This document shows positions 45,101 to 55,487 of a stretch of 64,000 nucleotides of DNA, in pieces (the stretch's first letter is position 1; the number at the start of each line of letters is the position of its first letter). The position numbers and the translations under genes were made by a program. Under the pieces are notes generated by a model. The model saw only the letters and a program-made list of their open reading frames with translations. It searched no databases and was not told where the DNA came from. The DNA comes from Zingiber officinale (taxonomy: Eukaryota > Streptophyta > Magnoliopsida > Zingiberales > Zingiberaceae), in NCBI RefSeq assembly GCF_018446385.1, contig NC_055990.1, positions 138,954,996 through 139,018,995 of the forward strand, written 5' to 3'.

Positions 45101-46772
45101 GTGGGAACATGCGATTTGCTGTCATGTTAACTTGAGCAATTAAACCCATCTTTGCATCTTGAATTTGGCATACTCCATCTTTAATAGAAATCTCATACCC
45201 TTTTTCTTGCAGCTGACCAATACTAAGGAGATTGGTCTTTAGATCTAGGAAAAAAATAACATTAGATATTGTATTAGAAGAATTTCTTTTGGTTTGGATA
45301 GTTACCATTCCTTTTCCCATAATAGAAATGGTAGAGTTATCACCAAACTTGACTGTGTTGCGGAATGATTCATCCAGTTCAGAAAATGTCATCTTATCTC
45401 CACACATGTGATTGCTGCAACCAGTATCCAGATACCACATATTTTGCTAGGTTTCTTCATTTACATGGCACACCATTAGGAGAGAGACCTCTTCTTCCTT
45501 TTCAACAATGTTAGGTCTTTCTTCATCTTGCTAACTCAGATTAGTATGACATTCTGATTGATAATGACCATACTTATGACATCTATAACATTCAATATTG
45601 GACTTATCTGCTGATTTATGTTTATAAGTTGTTGAGTGATTACCTCCTCTTCCTCTTCCACGAGATTGATTTTCTTGGTGATGGTGACGTTGTTGTTGGC
45701 TATCACGATAATTACTTCCTCTTGCTTTGAATTTTCCTCTTCCTTACCTTCTATCTCCTCTTTGTGTTGAATGATTTTCTGTTGAAACTTTCAATGCTTG
45801 CTCCTCTTTGTCTTGTTGGTTGAGTTTTTGTTCATGAACCAATAAAGAACTCTGCAACTCCTCAATTGTAAGTTTATCAATATCTTTTGACTCTTCTATT
45901 AAACAAACAACAAAATTAAATTTTGGTGTCATTGATCGAAGAATCTTCTCAACAATGGTGACGTCTTGCATTTTTTTCACCATATATCCTCATTTTGTTG
46001 GCAATTGTCATGGTTCCTGCAAAAAAAATCTGAAACAGATTCCCTAGACTTCATGCGTAAAGTCTCGAATTCTATCCGAAGACCTTGAAGCTGCACCCTC
46101 TTAGCCTTGGCATTCCTTGATACTTCTTCTTCATGCAATCCCAAATATCCTTGGATGTTTCTTTGCTAAGAATTGTCTCCAAGGTTGCTCGATCTATGGC
46201 TTGGAAAAAATAGTTCTTTGCCTTGAGATCCTTCAGCTTCAATGCATCTAATTCAATTTTTTGTGCACTCGTTAGTACTTCTCCAGTTGTTGGCTCTGCT
46301 ACTCCCGATTCAACAACCTGCCAATACTCCTTGGATCTCAAAAAAGTTCTCCATTAACATGCTCCAATGGCCATAGTGACCATCAAAGCGAGGAATTGCT
46401 GGTTGAACAAAGTTGTCAGACATCATGATAATATACTGCTGCTGCAGAAAGAACTCAAACTCAACCCTTTTTTTTCTCACAAAAACATTCACACAACTCA
46501 ACCTTTTTAATGGCGGACCAGTTCTTCAACTTGGCTCTGATACCAATGTTAACGAGGCAAGAAAACGAAAGACACTAAACAAAGGCTTCTTCTTTGCATA
46601 AAAATTTTCTTATTCAGAAAGGAAAATCAGAGCCTATTTATAGGCTTTTACAGTAGAATATTTCATCCACTATCTCCTAATTAATAGGATCACACTAAAA
46701 CTAATCGATAAGCAAAAGATTCGGACAAAACCAAAAGACTCGGACAAATGATAAAACTTTTTAGTCTTATCA
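42107..46772 (-). mobile_element. Ty1/copia retrotransposon, nearly complete
   Basis: LTRs at 42107-42333 (227 bp) and 46547-46772 (226 bp), 5-bp TSD CTTTT at 42102-42106 and 46773-46777. The primer-binding site next to the right LTR reads TGGTATCAGAGCCAAG on the minus strand (initiator-tRNA-Met type), and a polypurine tract ('TTTAAGGGAGGG' on the minus strand) adjoins the left LTR. The LTRs differ by about eight substitutions, all transitions, and one 1-bp indel, so the insertion is fairly recent. It lies inside the second CACTA element. Confidence 0.95.
42373..46426 (-). pseudogene. copia gag-pol polyprotein, broken
   Basis: Starts near 46426 ('MMSDNFVQPAIPRFDGHYGHW'-type gag start). Gag continues with 'TSKDIWDCMKKKYQG' and a zinc-knuckle region. 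Protease: 'WYLDTGCSNHMCG' (about 45440). Integrase: 'LVHSDLCGPINPYSNGGKRY', 'FIDDFSRKSWVYFL', 'LHTDRGGEYLS' (44860-44600) and 'AFWPEAVNWSIHILN'. RT: 'FQLDVKSTFLHGEL', 'LYVDDLIFTGND' (YVDD near 43325) and 'TRPDIMHVVSLISKYM'. RNase H: 'GYIFMMSSAAILWCSKKQP' and C-terminal 'DIMTKPL'. The domain order PR-IN-RT-RH defines Ty1/copia; the phrases suggest the Tork lineage (inference). Several frame breaks and stops (about 46070, 45740, 44580, 43550, 42670) inactivate it. Confidence 0.88.
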
Positions 46773-48840
46773 CTTTTGTCATCTAGGGCCTTGATATGTT
46801 ATGATAATGAATTAAGTTTTGTTTGTTATAAATATTAGGCACGAATATCATTGATAGTTAGACACATTTTGTTTTATTATAAATGTTACTTATTATTTGT
46901 TTATAATTTGACACAAGAAAAGAAGAAGAATAGAAGAACGCCAAGAAAGCTGCTGGGCAGCACGATTTGTATTTTTTTGTCCTTTGGATGACTTGTTAGA
47001 CTTGTTGTTTAGATATTATGACTTGTTGTTGAATTTTGATATGCTACATGACTTCTAGTCCAAATTGTTATGGATATAATAGTTTCAAGTTGAACTTCAT
47101 TTTGGATGACTTCTTTAAATGCTAAAATGTTAAATTGTTGAATGTGTTGTAAATGTTAAATTGTAGGATGTTGAATGTTAATGTTGTATGATGTCTGTAT
47201 ATGAATATGACGTATTTCATTTTAGATGATGTCTGTTTATTAATTGAATAATGTGTTGGATATGTTAATTAATTGTAAGATATGTTATATGTTTGATATG
47301 TGATATGTAAACATGATAAATGCAGAAATGTTGTGAAAAAATTTTGATTTTTATGATGAAATTTGCGACAAATCTGGTTTCATGATCATCAAAGATTTGG
47401 AGTGAAAATTTATTTACATCGCAAATCTAAGATGAAAAAAAGGAATTTTTTTGTCGCGGCTTCATCGTAAATATGCAATATTTTTTGCAATGAAAAATAA
47501 TTACTCGCCAATTTGTGAAGAAGCCGTGACAAAAAAATTCCTTTTTTCATCGCAGATTTGAGACGAAAACATATTTTCATCCTAAATTTGCAATAAAAAC
47601 ATATTTCCATTCCAAATCTATGATGAATCTGGATTCATCATATATCTGTGACGAATTTGGATTCATCCTAAATCTGTGATGAATCTAGATTTGTCGCGGA
47701 TTTGGCACGAAAATATGTTTTTATCACAAATTTACAACGAAAAAAGGAATTTTTTCCACCGCAGGTTCTTTACAAATATACAATATTTTTTGCGATGAAA
47801 AATAATTTATTGCAAATTGACAACGAAAATATATGTTTGTCACATATTTGAGCTCATGAAATTTGTGATGAATTAATTTTCATCGCATATTTACAACGAA
47901 ATATACTAGGAAAATTAAATTCATCACAAAATTTGTAACAAATTTTTATAATTTTGTGACGACAGATTGATGATGAATTTATTTTCGTTAAAAAAAATTT
48001 TACGACATTTTTTTTTCTAAAAATTTATCCCAAAATATCTTTTTTTTTTTTTTTTTTGCAGTGCTAGGACTTTGCTAGTGACTTCCTGCCTAGACAGCAT
48101 AACCCCATCCGCGCCGAAGTCGATGTGGAGCCAGTGACATGGAATGACATGTTGGTGCCCTACACGCAGGACTACGCAAACCATCACGTGGTCAATTGCT
48201 AGCTAGTGACCTCCAACGAGAATCTCTTCTGGGGGTACGGGCGCCACTTCACCGTGGACGATGTTGTTAGCAACTAGGAGTCGGAGAAGCAGTCCTATGA
48301 TTACTCTAGCAATAGATGCAACGCTGAGCGCGTGAGCAGACATAATACGCAGGTGGTGTGGCAGTCATACAGAGGAATTTACTTTGCACATCCTTACCCT
48401 ACATATTCATGGGAGATTGAGTGCAATTCGGATGCCTGGAAGCCCTTTCAAGCGCCTCAATTCACATTTGAGGATCGGAGCGCTCGGAAAGGCTTCTGGG
48501 TGCCCGAGTTGCACTCAGTCACCCACGGATGTACAAGGTAAGGATGTGCAATGATATGTTGCGGATGGTGCACCGCAAAACCGTCTATGCCACAATGATT
48601 GAGGTACCTGGATTCTAAGCGCCTCAATTCAATTTTTTTTTTATTATTTTTGAAAAATCAACATTTTTTTGAATCATAAATCCTAAATACATATACTATA
48701 CGGCTATACCCGTGAGTACCTAAAATTTTTTAGTTTTAATTTTTTTTAGTTTGAACATTATAATCCAACCTTTAAACTCTAAGATAAATTCTAATTGGCT
48801 TAACCCCGGAGCTAAAAAAAATAAATAAATAACTACTATT

Positions 48841-49009
48841 AAAAAAAAAGGGCAGCTCGGTGCATGAAGTTCCCGCTATGTAGAGTCCCAGGGAAGGATA
48901 CATTGTACGCAACCTTACCATACTTTTTGCAAGAGGTTGTTTTCAGGATTCAAATCCGTAACCTTTTGGTCACAAAGCAACAACTTTACCGTTGCGCCAA
49001 GGCTCCCCT
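48841..49009 (-). mobile_element. Au-type SINE
   Basis: Read on the minus strand it begins GGGGAGCCTTGGCGCAACGG, contains box-A-like 'TTGGCGCAACGG' and box-B-like 'GGATTTGAATCC' promoter motifs, then 'CTCTTGCAAAAAGTATGGTAAGG' style body and '..GCGGGAACTTCATGCACCGAG', as in the Au SINE family of flowering plants. An 8-bp TSD ACTACTAT lies at 48832-48839 and 49010-49017. The A-run at 48841-48849 is the 3' tail side. Confidence 0.88.
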
Positions 49010-49017
49010 ACTACTAT

Positions 49018-49340
49018 AATCCAACTTCTAAATTCTAAAGATAAAATTTAATTGATTTAACTCCGGATAAAAAAATAAAAAATAAAAAACTACGACATGA
49101 ATCGAGGTGCTTGAATTCATAGGTAAAATTATATGAATACTATTTTTTGTTGCGTAAAATTGTATGTACAAACATGTCTTTATTTATTTATTTTAACGAT
49201 AAATTAGAGAAAAATCCTCAATTATAATTTTAACTTTGCAAGTAATCCTCATATCTAAAAAACTTTGTTTCCACTCCCTATATATAAAGTTTTATTTGCT
49301 TCAACTCCCTCATGCAAATATCGTTACCTAATTGCTCCTA
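49018..49340. other. AT-rich spacer
   Basis: AT-rich sequence with nothing recognisable on either strand. The stretch 48361-48831, to the left of the SINE, is likewise without a supported gene. Confidence 0.4.
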
Positions 49341-49344
49341 AGAA

Positions 49345-49860
49345 TTTTTAAGTACAAAAAGTCTAAAAATGAGTACAATTCTCTTAAATTCAATACTTTA
49401 AACTAGAATCAAATATATTTTAATCAAAATTGCCTCTCATCTTTTTAGGTACAAAAAGTCTAAAAATAGATATAATTCCTGTTAATTCAACACTTTAAAT
49501 TAGAATCAAGTGTATTTTCTATCAAATTGCGCACGACTTTCTAATTACTGCTCAAATTTTTTAGGTATAAAAAGTCCAAAAATTAATATAATTCCTCTTA
49601 AATTCAGCACTTTAAACTATAATCGAGTATATTTTTTTTTTTATCAAAATTACTCCTCATATTTTTTAGATACAAAAAGTTTAAAAATAAGTATAATTTC
49701 CATTAAATTCAGTATTTTAAACTAGAATTGAGTATATTTTATATTAACTTGAGCGACTTTTTTCATACTTAATATAATTCCTCCAAAATTTAGTATATAT
49801 TTTCCATCTAATTGAGCATCATTTAAAGAAAATCTAGTATATTTTCTTCCCAATTAAGGT
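49345..49860. repeat. Diverged tandem repeat, about 100-115 bp units
   Basis: Four or five copies recognised by 'GTACAAAAAGTCTAAAAAT' near 49352, 49449, 49564 and 49669, each followed by 'TTAAATTCA.CACTTTAAACTAGAAT' and 'TATTTT.TATCAAAATT'. A partial inverted relative follows at about 49860-49980. Confidence 0.65.
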
Positions 49861-49979
49861 GAAAAATTAAGAGTCGTGCTCAATTTGATAGAAAATATAC
49901 TAGATTTTAGTTTAATATACTGAATTTAAGAAAAATTATGCTAATTTTTAAACTTTTTATATCTAAAAATATCAAAGAC

Positions 49980-50863
49980 AATTAGATAAATCAGTCTTCA
50001 TCATATTTTAACTAGGGAGTGAAAACAAAAAATTTTATACTACGTACAAAATTTTATTTCTAATTAGGGATTGCATGCATGCGTAACCACCTAATAACAT
50101 CAGTAATTCGTATATATACCCGGTGTGAGAATTGAACAAACAACTTCTTTAGAATTATAGAAAATGATATAGGACATAATCTATTTCGATAAAAGATTCA
50201 GCCCCTTTAGCAGGCTTTTATTGATCTTCTATTTCAATGATATAATTAATCCATGTTACCCCCGTTTATTTAATAAGTGACTCTTTAATCCATATATTTT
50301 TATTAATTAAAAGTCATACGTTCTTTCTCCACAGCTTTGTTTCTTTGTCTTATTTGACTGCATTGGTAAAGTTAAGGAAAATAATTTCTTTTGAAATAAT
50401 TACTGTGTGATTATAGTAATTATTATATTTTGTAACAGTTATTGTATCGTATTATTATTACTATATTAATGATTATTATATATAATAATAGGTGAGAGAA
50501 GATATAATTTTATTTTAATTTTAAAAAAAAATTATTATATACAAAAATCGTCGGATAGCATATCATTTCTCTCACTAATTATATTCAAGGAAAGAGATTT
50601 TTTAATAATTTAATAATAATTTAATAATTTATGCTCAATGAGACTCAACAATTGTATTCCACATAAGTTTATGCTATTATTAAAACCCGATGACAATGTA
50701 GTTGTTATCGGTACAGTGTTCAATAGTTAAAATTGATCGGGCTCAAGTTCACTTGAATTGATTTGAGTTTCGATATTTTATTAATATGGTTTTTTAACGA
50801 GAGTGAGAAGACAAGTATAGGGAGAGTTAATTTGTCCGAGAGGAAGATTATGTTGGACAAATA
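49980..50863. other. AT-rich spacer, no gene seen
   Basis: AT-rich with homopolymer and ATT runs. No convincing frame, RNA gene or repeat. Confidence 0.45.
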
Positions 50864-51828
50864 ATATATGTTGGAATCCCAAGGTGTTTTGGTGTGATCA
50901 AACAAGTTAAGTTATGTTCTGTTTTGTCTAACCCTTGTGTCTAAGTGTGGAGGAGCTTAGGAACACAGGATGTCGAGCGAAAGACGCGGCTAGCGAGAAG
51001 GACGACATGGGGTGAGAGCCGACGGCTCAGTGCGTCCGAGGGACGAGGTGACCGCGGAAGAGTACACCTATGGACGAGAAGAACGTGCACGGCGTTCGAG
51101 GGACGAGAAACCGGGAAGGAAGGCTGCTCGAGGAGAAGACCGGAACTTGGGTTCGGATGAGCCCTATTCCTGATGGTCGAGATCACTCAAGCTAGCGGAG
51201 CCGGAGCGAACAAGACCCGGACCGAGACGAGCTGAACCGGAGACAAAAAAGTCAACTTCTGTTGACTTCAGGGCTTGGGGCGCCCGGGGCGCCCGGAGCA
51301 GCCCGGGGTGCCCGGAAACCTTTCGGGCACTCGGAAGTGGATTTTGACCAGGATCGAGGTTTGACTCGATCTGAACGTTGGGGGATAAAATTTATCCCCC
51401 TAGGGTGCTCGGAAACCTTCCAGGCGCCCCGACCAAGGCTATACATATAGCCTTGGTCCAAAAGCTAATGAATTTATTCAGAACAACCAACTTGTAATCA
51501 ATTTATGTGTGCTTTACTTTTTTGTCTGTGCTTTCAATGTTGTAAGAGACTACTCCGCCCAGAGGAGAATCAGATAGTGCGTCATCTTTGCCTTGTATTA
51601 GCAATCCCCTGATTGCAAACCAAGTAATTCATCTGTGTCTGTTTAGATTCTATTTAATTAGTCTCTTCTATTTTTATAAGTTCGATTAGTAGTTAAAAAT
51701 CCGAGAAAGGTCAGTTTTATTTTTGTAGGGTAATTCACCCCTCCCCTCTTGCCGGTCTCCAAAGGGACCAACAAGTGGTATCAAAGCAAGACGCTTCAGG
51801 AGGACTAACCGTCGATCGAAGCAACAAG

Positions 51829-53259
51829 ATGGCCGGACCAAGCATCGTTCCACCAAAATTCGAGGGGGACTTCGCAGACTGGAAGCGACGTATGGAGGTA
51901 TTCCTAAGAACTGATTTCGAAATTCGGTTTATTATGAAATATGATTTTGTAGCTCTGACGAATCAAGATGGAGAAGAAAAAGAAGAGAGTCATTGGACAA
52001 AGAAGGAGCAGAATGAGTCTGTAGCAAACAGCCGTGTGGAATATCACCTGCTGAGTGTACTACCGCCTCAGGAAGTCAACCACATCGGAAGCTACTCGTC
52101 GGCTAAAGAACTTTGGGAGAAGTTTCTGGAACTCCACGAAGGCACGTCCGAATCGAAGCTCGCTAGAAGAGACATCCTCCGGAACAAACTGATGAACATC
52201 CGTCTAGAAAAAGGTGAGAAGGTAGCCGGTCTACATGCGAAGGTAAAATAATTAATTACTGGTCTCGAGAACCTCGGTGAAACGGTAACAAACCGAGACA
52301 TCATACACTACGCACTCAACGCATTTCCTCGAACTCCGGAGTGGACATCAATCGTCGACGCCTACTATATTTCAAAAGACCTGGAGGTAAGTACTTTAGA
52401 AGAGTTGTTTTCTACTCTTGAGTTACATGAAACCAGGTGTGCAGCTACAACAAAAGACTCAAGTCAGATAATGACACTAAACACAACCAAGAAGGATGAA
52501 CCCGAGTCAGATTCAGAAGACGATCAGGAAGCATACATGGTAAAAAACTTTAAAAAGTTTTTTAGATCTAATAAATTCAAAGAAATGCAGAATAAAAAGA
52601 ATCCAAGAAATAGAAGAAGGATGCGTTGCTACCAGTGTCAAAAGGAAGGACACCTAAAAGAGGATTGCCCAGAACTAAAGAAGGACAAAGGCAAAATTCC
52701 CAAGAAGCACAAGAACCTAAAAGCTACTTGGGATGACACTTCATCATCTGAGTCTGAGATTCAAGAATATGCCGAGCTAGCGCTGATGGCAAGCTACGAA
52801 GGGCAAAACACATCAGAACCTAGCATCGATGAAGGGAGAGCGACCTTAGATGAAAGCAGTAAAGCAGGGGGAGATTCAGGCTTCAAGTCTGATATGGTAA
52901 GTGAGATATGCCTCTTACCCCTTGATCAACTTTACTTTGGTATTAAGGCAATGGCTAAATCTATGTATAAATTAGAAAATAAAAATACCAAATTAGCAAA
53001 TGAAATTTTAGAAACAAAAAGAATTTTGGCAAAATCATGTCTTATAGAGGATTTTGATAAATTGAAAATTGAAAATGAAAAACTAAAAGAAGAAATAGAA
53101 AGATTGAAAAAGTCTAATAGTTCAAATATTTCTATTTTTATAAATTATAGAGGTTTAAATTGGTATTATAGGTTTCACCAAAATCAAATTAGAAAAATAT
53201 CAAAGGCCTATGTACCTAGAAAATATTTAATTAACCCTGTAGGAAGGAACCTCAATTGA
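51829..53259 (+). pseudogene. copia gag of TR-GAG copy 1, one premature stop
   Basis: ATG at 51829. The N-terminal UBN2-type gag domain has 'PPKFEGDFADWKRRMEVFL', 'KELWEKFLELHEGTSESKL' and 'LNAFPRTPEWTSIVDAY'. A CCHC zinc knuckle (CYQCQKEGHLKEDC, about 52627) binds RNA. After it come Glu/Ser-rich linkers and a C-terminal coiled coil ('LENKNTKLANEILETKR', 'KLKIENEKLKEEIERLKK'). A single TAA at 52249-52251 replaces a Glu codon that is intact in copy 2; the frame is otherwise the same throughout. Confidence 0.88.
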
Positions 53260-53499
53260 GTTCCAAAAACCTGTTTAATTTAAAATTAAAATTAGACTTA
53301 TCATTTTCAGCAAGGAAATTAAACAACTAATTTCTTTATGAGACTTTGTCTAAGGAAGTGGTTGTTGCTCCAATAACCAAGAAGGCCTAGTGTCTCGCCA
53401 TGACTTGGAAGCCAAGTATCGAAATGAAAATTTTAATTGACAAACTGAAAATCATTAATTTAATTTACTTAATGCTTTAAAAGAGTTATTCAATTTGTG

Positions 53500-53735
53500 T
53501 TAGAAAATATTTAAAATTGATTTAGAATTTTTTTTATTACCTTAGAAATTTTTAAAACGGGAATTAATTTTTTTTTTTTACTTAGAAATTTCTCTTATGA
53601 AAATTACCTTAGAATTTTTTTTTTAACCTTAGAAATTTTTTTATGAAAATTGACTTAGAAATTTTTTTTAGAAACTGTTTTTAAGATTTGCCATAGAATT
53701 TTTTTTTACCTTATACTTGTTTAAGAACCCCCATT
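53500..53735. repeat. AT-rich repeats in the internal region of TR-GAG copy 1
   Basis: Irregular units around 'ACTTAGAAATTTTTTT' and 'GAAAATT'. The same kind of block occurs at 56640-56880 in copy 2 (inverted), so it was present in the common ancestor. Confidence 0.7.
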
Positions 53736-55487
53736 TTTTATGTGATCAAAGGGGGAGAAGGATGTTAAGTCTAGGGGAAGGTAATATAATTTTTTTTTAA
53801 TTGAAAAATCTTTAGACTTATTTGCAACTTAATTGCAAATTAACTGTTTTTATTGCATCTGTTTTACCCTAACTTAACTTGGGTTGCTCACATTAAAAAG
53901 GGGGAGATTGTTGGAACCCCAAGGTGTTTTGATGTGATCAAACAAGCTAAGTTAGGTCCTACTTTGTCTAACCCTTGTGTCTAAGTGTGCAGGAGCTTAG
54001 GAACACAGGAAGTCGAGCGGAAGATGTGGCTAGCGAGAAGGATGGCACGGGGAGAGAGCCGATGAGCTCGGTGCGTCCGAGGGACGAGGTGACCACGGAA
54101 GAGTACACCGGTGGACGAGAAGAACGTGCGCGGCGTTCGAGGGACGAGAAACTAGGAAGGAAGGCTGCTCGAGGAGAAGGCCAGAACTTGGGTTCGGGTG
54201 AACCATATTTCGGATGGCCGAGATCACCCAAACTAGCGGAGCCGGAGCGAACAAGACCCGGACCGAGACGAGCTGAACCGGAGACGAAAAAGTCAACTTC
54301 TGTTGACTTCAGGGCTTGGGGCGCCCGGAACCATTCCGGGCGCTCGGAGCAACTCGGGGCGCCTGGAAGTGGATTTTGACTAGGATCAAGGTTTGACTCG
54401 ATCTGAACGTTGGGGGATAAAATTTATCCCCCAGGGCGCCCGGAACCCTTCCAGGCGCTCGGAACCCTTCCAGGCGCCCCGACCAAGGCTATAAATATAG
54501 CCTTGGTCCAGAAGCTAATTAATTAATTCAGAACAACCAACTTGTAATCAACTTCTGTGTGCTTTACTTTTTTTGTCTGTGCTTTCAACGCTTTAAGAGG
54601 CTACTCCGCCCAGAGGAGAATCAGATAGTGCGCCATCTTTGTCTTGGATTAGCAATCCCCTGATTACAAACCAAGTAATTCCTCTGTGTCTGTTTAGATT
54701 CTGTTTAATTAGTCTCTTCTATTTATATATGTTCGATTAGTAGTTGAAAATCCGAGAAATGTCAGTTTTATTTTTTGTAGGGTAATTCACCCCTTCCCTC
54801 TTGCCGGCCTCCAAAGGGACCAACAATATATTGTCGGAGATTTACAGGGTATTAACTAAATTTAAATTACACTAGATTAAATTCACTTATTTGTTAAGAT
54901 GACCTGAGTAGATAATCTCAGGATGCCAACGGGGGTTGGTTTCTGCCAAGTGCTGAATGTAGTTTGCACAGTGGCAGCAGAGCGGGTAAAGAGGTCGAGC
55001 GGGCATGTCGGCCAAGAAGGAAGATCGTGCAGGCAGATCAGTCGGGCGGGTAGACCGACCGAGCAACCAGGTGATTGGTCGGGTAAAGCAACGGAGCCAT
55101 CGGACAAGCTGAGCAGCGACCAAACAATACGATTGATCTAGCGTGGAGCCAAGCGGTCGAGTGAGCAATGCGATCGAGTCGCATATAAAGCATAGAGTAT
55201 GATCAGGTAGAGCAACCCTCCAATCAGAGAGGTCAATCGAGCAGTGTGATTGGGAGGACAGAGAGGCCGACCGGGAGGACAGAGTGGTCGACTGGGAGGA
55301 CAAAGAGGTCGACTGGGCGAACAGAGAGGCCGACCGTGCGAACGGAGAGGCCAACCTGGCAAGCGAAGAGGCCAACTAGGTGAGTGGATCGAGGCCTGCG
55401 AGAGTCGCAGATTTCTTGAAACATATTTGCCCCACCTCAGGCTGTGTTTCGAGGTTTTCTCGGGCCGTCTGTTTCCTAGGATACAAC

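Larger units (their letters stand above)
41147..48063. mobile_element. Non-autonomous CACTA element, 6.9 kb including a nested copia
   Basis: Ends: CACTACAAAAAAAAAAAT at left and, inverted, CACTGCAAAAAAAAAAAA at right. Flanks are CCA (41144-41146) and CTA (48064-48066), a 3-bp TSD with one C-to-T change; in the functional PR-1 the matching site reads 'CGCAGGAC', supporting CCA-GGAC as the original target. Subterminal 'GACGAA/TTCGTC' motifs occur at 47330-47980. No transposase is seen; without the copia insertion it would be about 2.25 kb. Confidence 0.82.
41066..48360 (+). pseudogene. PR-1 pseudogene split by a CACTA element
   Basis: Two parts. Part 1 (41066-41146) begins ATGAGATCCTC and encodes a signal-peptide-like stretch ending 'VALAMA' and a stop. 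Part 2 (48064-48360) encodes 'HNPIRAEVDVEPVTWNDM', 'YTQDYANHHVVNC', 'NENLFWGYG', 'SYDYSSNRCNAE' and 'HNTQVVWQSY', which follow the functional PR-1 at 22363 segment by segment. Defects: in-frame TAG where the functional copy has Gln after the first mature Cys, TAG in place of Trp, loss of the 'SGGPYG' loop, loss of the Cys before the 'HYTQVVW' motif, and no recognisable CAPE end. Two of the stops are C-to-T/G-to-A type. The insertion point corresponds to the signal/mature boundary. Confidence 0.85.
50869..54825 (+). mobile_element. Gag-only copia-type LTR element (TR-GAG structure), copy 1
   Basis: LTRs 50869-51773 (905 bp) and 53909-54825 (917 bp), ends TGTTGG...CCAACA, 5-bp TSD ATATA at 50864-50868 and 54826-54830. 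Primer-binding site TGGTATCAAAGC at 51776 (initiator-tRNA-Met type, one change) and polypurine tract AAAAAGGGGGAGAT at 53895-53908. Between them is one gag frame and then about 640 bp of AT-rich sequence; protease, integrase, RT and RNase H are absent. The LTRs contain 'GGGCGCCCGG' palindromes. Gag and LTR style resemble SIRE/Maximus copia elements (inference). Confidence 0.9.

Noticed and set aside
48332..48541. A separate small gene after the PR-1 pseudogene
   Set aside because: The first residues are the end of the PR-1-like part (HNTQVVW); the rest has no similarity I recognise and no start of its own.
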